This document shows, piece after piece, positions 54,321-63,792 of a stretch of 64,000 nucleotides of DNA (positions are counted from its first letter, which is position 1; each line of letters begins with the position of its first letter). The notes beneath the pieces were generated by a model. The model was not told the DNA's origin, searched no databases, and saw only the letters and a program-made list of their open reading frames with translations. Made by a program: the position numbers and the translations under genes. Where the stretch lies: the NCBI RefSeq assembly GCF_031624395.1, contig NZ_JAMQON010000005.1, positions 124,001 to 188,000 on the forward strand. The letters are read 5' to 3'. The DNA comes from Halomicroarcula saliterrae. Its GTDB lineage: Archaea; Halobacteriota; Halobacteria; Halobacteriales; Haloarculaceae.

Positions 54321-55451
54321 ATGAATCGCGATAACGATACGAACGTTGTGGGGAGTGCAGGACGCAGAAATTTCCTGAAGATGGCATCAGTGGGCGCCAC
54401 GGCGGGGCTGGCTGGCTGTGGCTCAGTGTTCGGCTCGAACGACGGCCCAAGCTCACCGACCGAGAGCAATCCGCTCTCGGTGGAGTTCTTCGGCGGCGTT
54501 TTCAAGGAGGTTCTGGACAAGCAACTTGTCGCCCCGTTCGAGGAAGAGACCGGTATCCCGGTAGAGACCAGTGGCGGGACGAGCGCGAGCGAACCGGTAC
54601 AGCTCCAGTCTGCAGTGAAGGCCGGCGAGGCACCCATCGACCTCGTCGTGGCGACGCCTATCAACCGGATTCGAGGCCAGCGGCTGGGTATCTGGCACAC
54701 GTATGACCCCGGCGAACTCGAGAACAGTGACGTCGTCCTCGACGACTTGCTCCCGACGACGGACCAGGGGGAAGTCGTCGGGACCGGAGCGTTCGGCTGG
54801 TTCGCGACGCTGGTGTCCCAGACGGATCTCCTCGACGAACCACTGGACAGCTGGAGCGCCTTCTGGGACAGCCAGTACGAGGGGTCGCTCGCGCTGAGTG
54901 ACAGCCAACGCTCCGGCATCATCGATATCACGGCCGAGATGTTCTTCGACGGCCGCGAGACGCTCCAGTCCCAGGACGGGCTCGTGCAGGTTCTCGAGAA
55001 GGTTCAGGAGCTCAAATCACAGGTGTCACTCTGGTACAACGGCGAGGCCGAGGCACAGCAGGCCCTCCTCGAAGAGAACGTCAGCGCGTCGTGGCTGTTC
55101 CACGACGTGACGCTGGTGATGGAGGACAACGGCGAGCCCGTCAAGTCGGTGTTCCCCTCGGAAGGCGCGGTCCAGAACGACGGCGCGTGGGTCATCCTCG
55201 ACTCGACGAACTACCCCGAAGAGGCGATTCAGTTTATCGACTATTCGTTGCGACCCGACGTCCAGCAGAAGATCAGCGAGAACCTGTTCACCGCACCGGT
55301 CATCGAGGAATCGGCGCTGGACATGGGTGAAGACCTCTATTCGCGAGTGTACGGTCCCGGCCCCGAAGCGGCGATTCGACCGGACTACGAGATGTACCTC
55401 GACCGCGAGGAATGGCTTTCCCAGCGCTGGCGGGAGATGATTCTCTCATGA
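54321..55451 (+). CDS. ABC importer substrate-binding lipoprotein (PotD-like)
   Basis: 376 residues. A Tat motif GRRNFLKMASVG and lipobox GLAGC show export and anchoring outside. The mature part has the PotD/extracellular solute-binding fold (LSVEFFGGVFKEVLDKQLV, APIDLVVATPINRI, YNGEAEAQQALLEENV). It begins a four-gene operon (overlaps of 4, 4 and 8 bases) and should deliver its ligand to the two permeases. Spermidine/putrescine is the family guess. Iron or other cations cannot be excluded. Confidence 0.92.
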   Translation: MNRDNDTNVVGSAGRRNFLKMASVGATAGLAGCGSVFGSNDGPSSPTESNPLSVEFFGGVFKEVLDKQLVAPFEEETGIPVETSGGTSASEPVQLQSAVKAGEAPIDLVVATPINRIRGQRLGIWHTYDPGELENSDVVLDDLLPTTDQGEVVGTGAFGWFATLVSQTDLLDEPLDSWSAFWDSQYEGSLALSDSQRSGIIDITAEMFFDGRETLQSQDGLVQVLEKVQELKSQVSLWYNGEAEAQQALLEENVSASWLFHDVTLVMEDNGEPVKSVFPSEGAVQNDGAWVILDSTNYPEEAIQFIDYSLRPDVQQKISENLFTAPVIEESALDMGEDLYSRVYGPGPEAAIRPDYEMYLDREEWLSQRWREMILS

Positions 55452-56587
55452 CCAACCCGAAACATCTCGAACTCCACGGGCTTACCAAGGTGTACGACGG
55501 CTCCGTTCGCGCGGTCGACGACGTCGACCTCTCGGTCAGAGAAGGTGAGTTCGTGACGCTCGTCGGTCCCTCCGGGTGTGGGAAGTCGACGACGCTTCGG
55601 ATGCTCGCCGGATTCGTCGAACCCACCGAGGGGACGGTCGAGATGAACTTCACCGACATCACGCAAGCGCCCCCGGACAAGCGCGACGTCGGGATGGTCT
55701 TCCAGTCGATCGCGCTGTTCCCGCACATGAGCGTAAAGGAGAACATCGCCTACGGGATGCGTGTCGCCGACAAGTCGTTCACCGAGTCGGAAGTCGACGA
55801 GCGCGTCACCGAGATGCTGGAACTCATCGAAATGCCCGGGTACGAGGACCGAATGCCCGAGCAGCTCTCGGGTGGGCAGTCCCAGCGAGTCGGCCTCGCG
55901 CGGGCACTGGCGCTCGAACCCGAGATGCTGTTGCTCGACGAGCCGCTGTCTGCTCTGGACGAGAAGCTGCGTGAACACATGCAGACCGAACTAACCCGGA
56001 TACAGCGAGAGCTCGGCGTCACGACGGTGTTCGTGACGCACAACCAGGAAGAAGCCATGACGATGTCGGATCGGATCGTCGTCATGAACGACGGGAACTT
56101 CGAGCAGATCGGCACGCCCGAAGCCGTATACAACCAGCCGGAATCGGTGTTCGTCGGCGACTTCATGGGCAAGTCGAACGTCTTCAGCGGGCGGATGGTT
56201 CGGCAAGCCGACGACTTCGGCGTCTTCGACACGGACTTCGGCGAAATCGCCGCCGCGGCGGACGGGTTCACGGCCGACACGAGCGCGCAACTGCTCGTTC
56301 GGCCCGAGAACCTCTCGATCACGCGCCGGGACGAGGCCGAACCGGGCGCCGAAAACAGTCTGCACGGCGAAGTCGGGCTCGTCCAGCTGATCGGGTCGGT
56401 CGTCGAATACGAAGTCGAGACCGAGTACGGTCCGGTGACCGTGGAAGTCCAGTCCAGCGGGACGATCGACTTCGAGCGCGGCGACGAAGTGACGGTGACG
56501 TTCGACCCGGTCGACGTTCGGACCTTCGCCGAAAGCGACGATTCCGAGGCGCCGGACGCGGACGAAACTGTCGGGGTGGCATCGTGA
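55448..56587 (+). CDS. ABC importer ATPase (PotA-like)
   Basis: 379 residues from the ATG at 55448, which overlaps the stop of the binding-protein gene (ATGA). The frame is open to 55412. Walker A GPSGCGKST, signature LSGGQSQR, Walker B LLLDEPLSALD and the switch His in VFVTHNQEEAM are all intact. A C-terminal TOBE-like domain (about 255-360) is usual for CUT1/polyamine importers. It powers the adjacent permeases. Confidence 0.95.
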   Translation: MTNPKHLELHGLTKVYDGSVRAVDDVDLSVREGEFVTLVGPSGCGKSTTLRMLAGFVEPTEGTVEMNFTDITQAPPDKRDVGMVFQSIALFPHMSVKENIAYGMRVADKSFTESEVDERVTEMLELIEMPGYEDRMPEQLSGGQSQRVGLARALALEPEMLLLDEPLSALDEKLREHMQTELTRIQRELGVTTVFVTHNQEEAMTMSDRIVVMNDGNFEQIGTPEAVYNQPESVFVGDFMGKSNVFSGRMVRQADDFGVFDTDFGEIAAAADGFTADTSAQLLVRPENLSITRRDEAEPGAENSLHGEVGLVQLIGSVVEYEVETEYGPVTVEVQSSGTIDFERGDEVTVTFDPVDVRTFAESDDSEAPDADETVGVAS

Positions 56588-57534
56588 GCTTGAGCGACAC
56601 GATCGAGCGTGACTCCTTTCCGGGGCGTTCGGTCTCAGGCGCCAAAGAGTGGCTGAAATCGCACACGCGGGATATCGTCCTGGGCTACCCGCTCGTCATG
56701 CTTCTCGTCTTCTTTGTCGTGCCAGCGCTGTATCTCCTGGCCGTCAGCTTCTTCCCCCAACCGACCGGGGAGTACTACTCCATCGGGTTCACACTCGAAC
56801 ACTACCTCCGGTTCTTCTCCTCGTCTCTGTACCTGGGTTACCTGGGACAGACGCTGGAGTTCGCCGGACTGACGGCGGTCATCGCAACCGCGCTCGGCTA
56901 CCCGATCGCGTACTGGATCGCGCGGACCGATTCGGCCGTACTCCGTAACCTCTACCTGTTGACCATCATCGGCTCGATGTGGTTAACCGTCATCATCCGC
57001 GCCTACGCGGTCCAGATCGTCTTCTCCGGGAACGGGCTGTTCAACCAGTTCCTGATGGGGCTCAACGTGATCGGGGAACCCGTGACGAGCGGGACCGGAT
57101 ACTTCACGGTCATGCTCGGCATGGTCTACGGGTTCCTCCCGTTCGCCGTCCTCACGATGTACACCAGCGTCCAGAACATAAACCCCGAACTGGAGGAGGC
57201 GTCCCGGAACCTCGGTGCGACGAAGCTACAGACGGTTCGGCGCGTGACGCTGCCGCTCTCTCGTAACGGGATAGCGGCGTCCGCGGCGCTCGTGTTCATC
57301 CTCTCTATCGGGTCCTACACTGTCCCGCTGCTGCTTGGCAACCCCAGCGAGTGGACGCTACCCGTTATCATCACCGACGTTATCCAGACGCAGCTGAATA
57401 TCCCGTTCGGCTCCGCACTCGCGACTCTCATGACGGGACTGGTGATCGTCCTGTTCGCGATCATGGTGAAGTACCTCGGTCTGGGCTCCGAGCAACTCGT
57501 GGGCGACACCTACGAGGAGGAAGCAGATGGCTAA
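56584..57534 (+). CDS. ABC importer permease 1 (PotB-like)
   Basis: 316 residues, GTG start overlapping the ATPase stop by four bases. About six helices. The EAA loop EEASRNLGATKLQTVRRVTLP contacts the ATPase. Sequence and order match the PotB-type subunit of polyamine importers. It overlaps permease 2 by eight bases. Confidence 0.92.
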   Translation: MSLSDTIERDSFPGRSVSGAKEWLKSHTRDIVLGYPLVMLLVFFVVPALYLLAVSFFPQPTGEYYSIGFTLEHYLRFFSSSLYLGYLGQTLEFAGLTAVIATALGYPIAYWIARTDSAVLRNLYLLTIIGSMWLTVIIRAYAVQIVFSGNGLFNQFLMGLNVIGEPVTSGTGYFTVMLGMVYGFLPFAVLTMYTSVQNINPELEEASRNLGATKLQTVRRVTLPLSRNGIAASAALVFILSIGSYTVPLLLGNPSEWTLPVIITDVIQTQLNIPFGSALATLMTGLVIVLFAIMVKYLGLGSEQLVGDTYEEEADG

Positions 57535-58357
57535 CACTGACACCCCTCGACGGTCGGTCCCGAGCACAGACATCCTGAGCGGCCTGGGGTCGATAGTGGG
57601 ACGCGGCTACGTCTCGTTCATGTATCTGGTGCTGGTGCTCCCGATGGTCATCATCCTCGGTGTCTCACTGACCGCGGGCGAGTACTTCTCGTTCCCGCCC
57701 GAGGGGCTCTCGCTCCAGTATTACACGCAGATACTCGGTTCGGCGAAGTGGTTGGACGCACTGCAGCTCTCGCTGACCGTCGCGACCGGCGCGTCGCTGG
57801 TGGCGACGTCCATCGGCGCCTGCCTCGCGTTCGCACTCAACCGCTACGATATCACGTACGGCAAGTTCGTCTGGGGACTGGGCGTTGTCCCGCTGCTCGT
57901 CCCGCCGGTCATCGTGGCGGTTGCCCTGATGAGTTTCTTCCTGCTGGTGGGGATCTGGGGGACGGTGTGGGCGATTATCCTCGCTCACGGGGTGGTCTTC
58001 TCGCCGTTCTCGTTCGTGCTCATCAGCTCCGGCCTCGACGAGATCGACAGCGCCGTAGAGGAGGTCTCGCGCAACCTCGGCGCGACGAAGTTCCAGACCC
58101 TTCGACGCATCACGTTCCCGCTCATCGCGTCGAACGTGTTCGTCGCCGTGCTGTTCACGTTCATCCTCTCGCTGAACGAGTACCTGATCGCGCTGCTCGT
58201 CGGTGGGCCCGCCCTGGACACGATTCCAGTCGTGATCTTCGCGAGCCTCCGGTACAACTACACGCCCGCGATCGCGTCGGTGAGCGTGCTCTACATGGCG
58301 CTGACGATAGGATTCGTCCTCGTCATCAACTATCGCCTCGACGGCCAGCTCTGGTGA
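57527..58357 (+). CDS. ABC importer permease 2 (PotC-like)
   Basis: 276 residues with about six helices and the EAA loop EEVSRNLGATKFQTLRRITFP, nearly identical to permease 1's. It closes the operon. A convergent agmatinase gene follows 264 bases later, which supports a polyamine-related substrate. Confidence 0.92.
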   Translation: MANTDTPRRSVPSTDILSGLGSIVGRGYVSFMYLVLVLPMVIILGVSLTAGEYFSFPPEGLSLQYYTQILGSAKWLDALQLSLTVATGASLVATSIGACLAFALNRYDITYGKFVWGLGVVPLLVPPVIVAVALMSFFLLVGIWGTVWAIILAHGVVFSPFSFVLISSGLDEIDSAVEEVSRNLGATKFQTLRRITFPLIASNVFVAVLFTFILSLNEYLIALLVGGPALDTIPVVIFASLRYNYTPAIASVSVLYMALTIGFVLVINYRLDGQLW

Positions 58358-58620
58358 GCAGCTGACCGTCGCCGGTTTTCGACTGCCGGAAACTGCGCAC
58401 CCGTCACTCGCCGCACACGGCCTGTACACACGGCCGCTGTGCTATCGTGTCGTAGTGACTGCAGCGCTGTGTCGTCGCGTACGAGACCGCTCGCTCAGTC
58501 GAGCGCTGTCCGGCCTCGGTCGTCGACAGGCTCTTCTCGACCTCGCTCAGGAGTCACAGCCGGTCGCTCTCCTCGCACGCTCGAAAAAGTCGGATACCCC
58601 CAGTTTGCGCGTAGCGGTGC

Positions 58621-59613
58621 TCAGTCCCGGTAGAAGTACGACTGCATGAATCGCGAGAGCGCGTTCGCGCCCAGCATCGCCGTCGTGTCAGTCGGGTCGA
58701 GGGTCGGTGCGACCTCCATCAGGTCCATCGCACCGATGGCGTCGCACTCTCCGAGCACGTCCATGGCCTTGAGCAGCTGGTGGCTCGTCAACCCACCGGG
58801 CGACGGCGTCCCAGTCCCCGGCGCGTAGGACGGGTCGGTGACGTCGATGTCGACGGTCAGATAGACGTGGTCGACGTCCTCGGTGACGTGGTCGATCGCC
58901 CCCCGAACGCTCTCCTCGATCCCGTTCTCCTGGACTTCGTGGCCGTAGTCGACGTACAGCCCCTCGTCCTCGAGGATGTCGAGGAACTCCGTGTCCGTGT
59001 GGCCGCGGATGCCGACCATCGCGTGGTTCGCGTAGCTGCCGTACTCGGATTCGGCGATACGTGCCATGGGGGACCCGTGGTAGTGTCGGCCATAGAGGTC
59101 GTGATCGCCCCACGTGTCGGTGTGTGCATCCAGGTGCAAGAGCCCGACGTCCTCGCCGACTGCGTCGGCGTAGCCGACGAACGCCGGGTAGGTGATGTAG
59201 TGGTCCCCACCGAGCAACACGGGCATCGTCGACCGACTGACTACCTCAGTGAAAGCCCTGACGAGGTCGAACGTCGCCGTGATATCGTTCGGGACCACTG
59301 GCGCGTCGCCACAGTCACGGAACGTCACCGAGTCGTACGACGCGACCCGACCGGTCGCGACTGTGTGGCGCTCGTCCTCGGACTGGAAGGTCCAGCTGTG
59401 ACGGTCAGTCGCCTCCCGTAACGCAGCCGGGCCATACCGGGTCCCGGGCTTGTTCGAGACGCCACCGTCGAAGGGGACACCGAAGGCCGCAGCGTCGACG
59501 TCCGCGGTGAGGTCGTCAGGCTCCGACGGCTCCGCGCCGAAGAAGGTCTTGATACCAGCGTATCCGGGCGATCCCGCGCTCCGATACCGTGGCTCCGTCT
59601 CTGACTTTGCCAT
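58621..59613 (-). CDS. speB: Agmatinase/ureohydrolase family protein A
   Basis: 330 residues. Agmatinases split agmatine into putrescine and urea. All manganese-ligand motifs are intact: GGDHYITYP, LHLDAHTDTWGDHD, and TVDIDVTDPSYAPGTG. A 14-base perfect palindrome containing the TATA sequence precedes the ATG. It lies opposite the PotABCD-like operon and has a close paralogue at 62588-63601. Arginase, guanidinobutyrase or related ureohydrolase activity remains possible. Confidence 0.88.
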   Translation of the reverse strand: MAKSETEPRYRSAGSPGYAGIKTFFGAEPSEPDDLTADVDAAAFGVPFDGGVSNKPGTRYGPAALREATDRHSWTFQSEDERHTVATGRVASYDSVTFRDCGDAPVVPNDITATFDLVRAFTEVVSRSTMPVLLGGDHYITYPAFVGYADAVGEDVGLLHLDAHTDTWGDHDLYGRHYHGSPMARIAESEYGSYANHAMVGIRGHTDTEFLDILEDEGLYVDYGHEVQENGIEESVRGAIDHVTEDVDHVYLTVDIDVTDPSYAPGTGTPSPGGLTSHQLLKAMDVLGECDAIGAMDLMEVAPTLDPTDTTAMLGANALSRFMQSYFYRD

Positions 59614-59635
59614 ACGGTTTCCACTCCGAAGCGGG

Positions 59636-59649
59636 ACATAAATTTATGT
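59636..59649. promoter_or_regulatory. Palindromic TATA region of agmatinase A
   Basis: acataaatttatgt is a perfect 14-base palindrome 23-36 bases before the ATG at 59613. It contains the expected TATA box, so a dimeric regulator bound here would block transcription. Confidence 0.5.
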
Positions 59650-59862
59650 ACGGCCAATCTGAACCCCGATTATATGATAAACAGTCCTAATACGCCCCTA
59701 TAATTCAACAAGCTCGGGAAAATTCATGGATACAACGGCAAATACTGGGTTTCGGCTGGAGGAATTAAAAGACGATACGAGACATTCGGGGGAAAGCTCT
59801 TAGGCGAATTCTGGTAGGTCCCTGTATGGATCGTACCCAGCACGGAGGCTGTACACCGTAAT

Positions 59863-61068
59863 ATGACCGCACTGGAATATCGCGAGATGGGGTCGGAAGA
59901 AGACGAACTGTTCGACTCGTACATGAAATACGGCTTTCGTCCGGAACGCGGCCCGACCGAATACGACCCGGACGACGTTCGTCGACCGGTCGGGGCTCGA
60001 CGCGGTCTCTTTCGGCCCGGCGAGGAGGCGCCGGTCAGCGTCTGTCGACACTACTGGCTCGATATGAGGGTCCGCGGAGAGGCGCTCCCTGGCTCGGGAC
60101 TGACATCGGTCATAACGCCACCGGAGCACCGTCGGGGTGGCTACGTGACTCGCCTGCTCGACGAAGCGCTCGCGGAGTACCGCGAGCGCGGCCGGCTCCT
60201 CTCCGTGCTCTGGCCGTTCGACTACGGCTTCTACCGGTCGTTCGGCTGGGACACCGCGAACGACAAGCGCACCTACGAGTTCACGCCGTCGGCCCTCGCC
60301 GCTGTGGCCGACCGAGTCGACGGGGGGACGTATCGCCGACTATCGTTCGACGAACTGTCCGCACTCGAACCGGTGTACGAGAGTCACGCGAGCAGATACT
60401 CGCTGACTATCGACCGCGACCAGGCGTGGTGGCGCCACCGCGTCTGCCGGGCACATCCGGAGGAGCCGTTCGTCTACCTCTGGAGCCGCGACGGCGAGCC
60501 CCGTTCGTATATCATCTACGAGTTCGAGGGCGATCACCACGAGCGCACGATGGTCGTCAGGGAGTTCGGCTACACCGACATGGGAGGCCTCGACGCGGTT
60601 CTCGGGTTCTGTCACAACCACGACTCGCAGGCCGATCGGATACGGATCGACGCTCCCGACACCCCGATATTACGGGATCGCCTCCCCACTCCGGACGACG
60701 TGGACTGCGAGCTACACACCGGAGCGATGGTCCGAATCGTCGACGTCGAAGCGACACTCAGTTCGCTGCCGTACCCCGATACCGACGCACAGATCACCAT
60801 CGCTGTCAGCGACGACACGGCCGACTGGAACGACGATACGTTCGTCCTCGACGTTTCCCCGGATAGCGTGACCTGCCGCGCTGTCGGGGACAGCCGCGAC
60901 CCTGACGTCGGGCTCGATATCGCTGCGCTGACACAACTGGCTATCGGGTACCGGTCGGTCACCGAACTCTCCCGGTGCGGTCGCCTGCAGACCGCCTCAC
61001 CCACAGTGACGGACACACTCGGCGAGCTGTTTCCGAAGACGACGGTGTACCTCCCGGACGGCTTCTGA
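59863..61068 (+). CDS. Eis-like GNAT acetyltransferase
   Basis: 401 residues. The order is an N-terminal GNAT domain (TSVITPPEHRRGGYVTRLLDE; the R/Q-x-x-G-x-G/A CoA loop appears as HRRGGY), a second GNAT-like domain (WWRHRVCRAHPEEPFVY), and an SCP2-like C-terminus (about 290-400). That is the Eis layout. Eis enzymes acetylate amines on antibiotics, proteins or small polyamines. A ggagg lies about 15 bases before the ATG. In this neighbourhood polyamine acetylation is plausible but not shown. Confidence 0.88.
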   Translation: MTALEYREMGSEEDELFDSYMKYGFRPERGPTEYDPDDVRRPVGARRGLFRPGEEAPVSVCRHYWLDMRVRGEALPGSGLTSVITPPEHRRGGYVTRLLDEALAEYRERGRLLSVLWPFDYGFYRSFGWDTANDKRTYEFTPSALAAVADRVDGGTYRRLSFDELSALEPVYESHASRYSLTIDRDQAWWRHRVCRAHPEEPFVYLWSRDGEPRSYIIYEFEGDHHERTMVVREFGYTDMGGLDAVLGFCHNHDSQADRIRIDAPDTPILRDRLPTPDDVDCELHTGAMVRIVDVEATLSSLPYPDTDAQITIAVSDDTADWNDDTFVLDVSPDSVTCRAVGDSRDPDVGLDIAALTQLAIGYRSVTELSRCGRLQTASPTVTDTLGELFPKTTVYLPDGF

Positions 61069-61192
61069 AGCGGCCGGCCGCGTTCGCTGCCTCCTCGCGA
61101 CACGGCGCCGAGTCGCCCGTGTGGCGTAGAGGTCGGGGGCCGACTGGTAGACCGATCTGTGCGGCGCAAATAACGGGTGCGCCCGGTCGGAC

Positions 61193-62497
61193 TCAGTCCT
61201 CGACGTCCGCCGGAGTCACTGTCTTCGGTCCGCTGCCGTCGACCGACGCCGTTTCAGGGAGCACGCGACCCGTGTATCGGTACATCCCGACGACCAGCAC
61301 GACGATCGCCAGCAGCGGCATCACGGCCGCAGTGACGTACACCGGCGCGAAGCCGACGCGGTCGATCAGCGGGAGTGCGACGACCGGGCCGAGTCCGCCA
61401 CCGATGTCGCTGAAAAGGTTCGTCGTCCCGCTCGCACGGCCCATCCGGTCAGCCGGCGTCAGATCTGCCAGCAGTGCCATCATCGGTCCGAGCGTCCCGC
61501 CCATCCCCGTCCCCATCAACAGACACGCGGGAACGACCGTCCAGACCGACGTCGCGCGTGACAGTACCACGAAGCCACTCGCCAGCAGACACAGGAACAG
61601 TATCACGGCGGGTACACGGGAGTCTGCGGCGTCACTCAGGGAACCGCCGAGGAACATGAACACCGCCGCAGAGAGCACTGTCATCGCCATGAACACGCCC
61701 GACGAGCCCTGCGCATCGAACCCCAGGACACCGATAGATTCCGCCTCGAGGAAGAGCACGAGCGACGCGAACAGGACGCCCATGTAGGCGAACCACGTCG
61801 CCGCGTTCAGCAGGCCGACGGTGACCGTCGGGAGGCTGACGTCGACGTCCCACGGATCGACGGCGCGCGTGCTCTCCGCGGAGACGTGCGTCTCGGGGAC
61901 GGTAGCGTACGCTAGCACGGTCGCGACCACCGCGAATCCGAAGGCGAGGCCGAAGGCCGTCCTGTTGCCGGCGAGCTCGCTGATGACGCCACCGAGCAAC
62001 AGCCCGAGCGGGAACCCGAGGATGCTCCCGCCCCGTATCAGTCCCATACTGCGACCGCGCGAATCGGACGCGGTCACGTCCGCGGCGATGGTGTGGGAGG
62101 TGGCGAACGTGAGCGCGCTGGCGGCACCGAGGAGGACGCGGGCGCCGAAGAACCACGCCTCGGGCATCGGTGCGCCGAGGCTGACCACGTATCCCAGCGT
62201 CGCGACCGCCTGCAGTCCGAGGCCGGCGACAAACGGCGTGCGCGCCCCGAACTTGTCGACCAGCGCCCCCGCGGGTGCGTTGGCGACGAGCCGCGCGAAG
62301 CGGTTTGCGCTCAGGATGAGGCCGACCAGAAACGGCGAGATGCCGAGGACGGACCCCAGAGCCGGGAATATCGGGAAGACGACGCCACCACCGAAACCGA
62401 CGAAGAGTGTGCTGACAACGACGGAAGCGATGACGACCCGGGGCGATGGCTCCCCGTCGTCGCTCTCGCCGGGGTCGGCAGGTGCTGTGGCGGTCAT
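61193..62497 (-). CDS. MFS transporter
   Basis: 434 residues from the ATG at 62497 (MTATAPADPGESDDGE). About twelve helices, and the loop motif GALVDKFGARTPFVAG. The highly Asp/Glu-rich cytoplasmic N-terminus is typical of haloarchaea. It lies between the Eis-like and second agmatinase genes, so polyamine or acetyl-polyamine efflux is possible. The family itself does not fix the substrate. Confidence 0.9.
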   Translation of the reverse strand: MTATAPADPGESDDGEPSPRVVIASVVVSTLFVGFGGGVVFPIFPALGSVLGISPFLVGLILSANRFARLVANAPAGALVDKFGARTPFVAGLGLQAVATLGYVVSLGAPMPEAWFFGARVLLGAASALTFATSHTIAADVTASDSRGRSMGLIRGGSILGFPLGLLLGGVISELAGNRTAFGLAFGFAVVATVLAYATVPETHVSAESTRAVDPWDVDVSLPTVTVGLLNAATWFAYMGVLFASLVLFLEAESIGVLGFDAQGSSGVFMAMTVLSAAVFMFLGGSLSDAADSRVPAVILFLCLLASGFVVLSRATSVWTVVPACLLMGTGMGGTLGPMMALLADLTPADRMGRASGTTNLFSDIGGGLGPVVALPLIDRVGFAPVYVTAAVMPLLAIVVLVVGMYRYTGRVLPETASVDGSGPKTVTPADVED

Positions 62498-62587
62498 TCG
62501 GTCACCCACCAGCAAATATCGGTCGCCCGATTCCGGCCGGGCGCACCCGCTCGCCGAAACCAGCTGTCGGAGGCTCGCATCGTATCG

Positions 62588-63601
62588 CTACTGCGCCTTG
62601 TCGTGAAATCGGGCTTCGAGGAACCGTGAAAGTGCGTTCGACCCGAGGAGCGACGTCGTGTTAGTCGGATCGATGCGTGGCGCGACCTCCATGAGGTCCG
62701 CAGCGCCGATCGCGTCACACTCCCCGAGCAGGTCGACGGCGCGAAGGAACTGGTCGCTGGTCAGCCCACCGTGTTCGGGCGTCCCCGTCCCGGGTGCGAA
62801 CCCGGGGTCGACGACGTCGATGTCCATGGTGAGGTAGACGTGGTCGGCCTTCGTGGTGACGTGGTCGATGGCTCCCTGGATACTCGATTCGATCCCTTTC
62901 TCGTGGACGTCGCGGGCGTAGTCCACGTAGATATCTCGTTCCGCCTGAATCTCGAGGAACGATGGCCGCGAGTGGCCTCGAATGCCGACCATCGCGTGGC
63001 GGTCGTAGCTCCCATGTTCGGACTCGTCGATACGGGCCATCGGCGACCCGTGGTAATGTTTCCCGTAGAGGTCGCTGTCGTCGGAGGTGTCGGAGTGGGC
63101 GTCCAGATGGATCAGACCGATATCTTCACCGACCGCGTTGGCATACCCCACGAACGCTGGATAGGTGATGTAGTGGTCCCCCCCAAGCACGACCGGCATC
63201 GTCTCCGTGGCGACCTGCTCGACGTAGTCGACGACGAGCCGTCCCGTCTTCTCGATGTCGTTGGGCACGGTCGGGGCATCACCGCAGTCCCGGAGGGTGA
63301 CGGAGCTGTAGTCGGCCGTCCGTTCGGTCGGAAGCGTCACCGACTCGCCCTCGGAGTGGAAGCGGCGACCCTGCCACGCACTCGCTTCACGGAGTCCCGA
63401 TGGCCCGTGGCGGGTGCCCGGTTCCCTCGTGACCCCGCCGTCGAAGGGGACGCCGACGAACCCCGCGTCGACGTCGCCCGACAGGTCGGCCGGCTCACAC
63501 TGGGGTGCTCGGAGGAACGTCTCGATCCCGCCGTAGCTCGTTCCGTAACTATCACCGCTCGCTACTGTCTCGTCACGTTCCGCTGAGTCGTTTTCACTCA
63601 T
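62588..63601 (-). CDS. Agmatinase/ureohydrolase family protein B
   Basis: 337 residues from the ATG at 63601 (MSENDSAERDETVAS). A close paralogue of 58621-59613 over its whole length, with all metal motifs kept: GGDHYITYP, LDAHSDTSDDSD, TMDIDVVDPGFAPGTG. A TATA-like tttaata about 28 bases upstream gives a leaderless transcript. Two nearly parallel ureohydrolases may differ in substrate (agmatine against guanidinobutyrate or similar) or in regulation, since the promoters differ. Confidence 0.88.
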   Translation of the reverse strand: MSENDSAERDETVASGDSYGTSYGGIETFLRAPQCEPADLSGDVDAGFVGVPFDGGVTREPGTRHGPSGLREASAWQGRRFHSEGESVTLPTERTADYSSVTLRDCGDAPTVPNDIEKTGRLVVDYVEQVATETMPVVLGGDHYITYPAFVGYANAVGEDIGLIHLDAHSDTSDDSDLYGKHYHGSPMARIDESEHGSYDRHAMVGIRGHSRPSFLEIQAERDIYVDYARDVHEKGIESSIQGAIDHVTTKADHVYLTMDIDVVDPGFAPGTGTPEHGGLTSDQFLRAVDLLGECDAIGAADLMEVAPRIDPTNTTSLLGSNALSRFLEARFHDKAQ

Positions 63602-63792
63602 CCACCACAACGAATTGCCGTTATTGTATTAAAGCACCCGTACAAGGAATATATATTGTGGATTGAACCAATTAGTTCCAAGATTATCCAGATATCTGGG
63701 CTATTATCACTTAAACATTTAATTCTGTAGTGTGACTACTCCTCCGGACTGTCTGTCGCTGAGAAAACGTGGCGGTTCGACCGTTCCTGACG

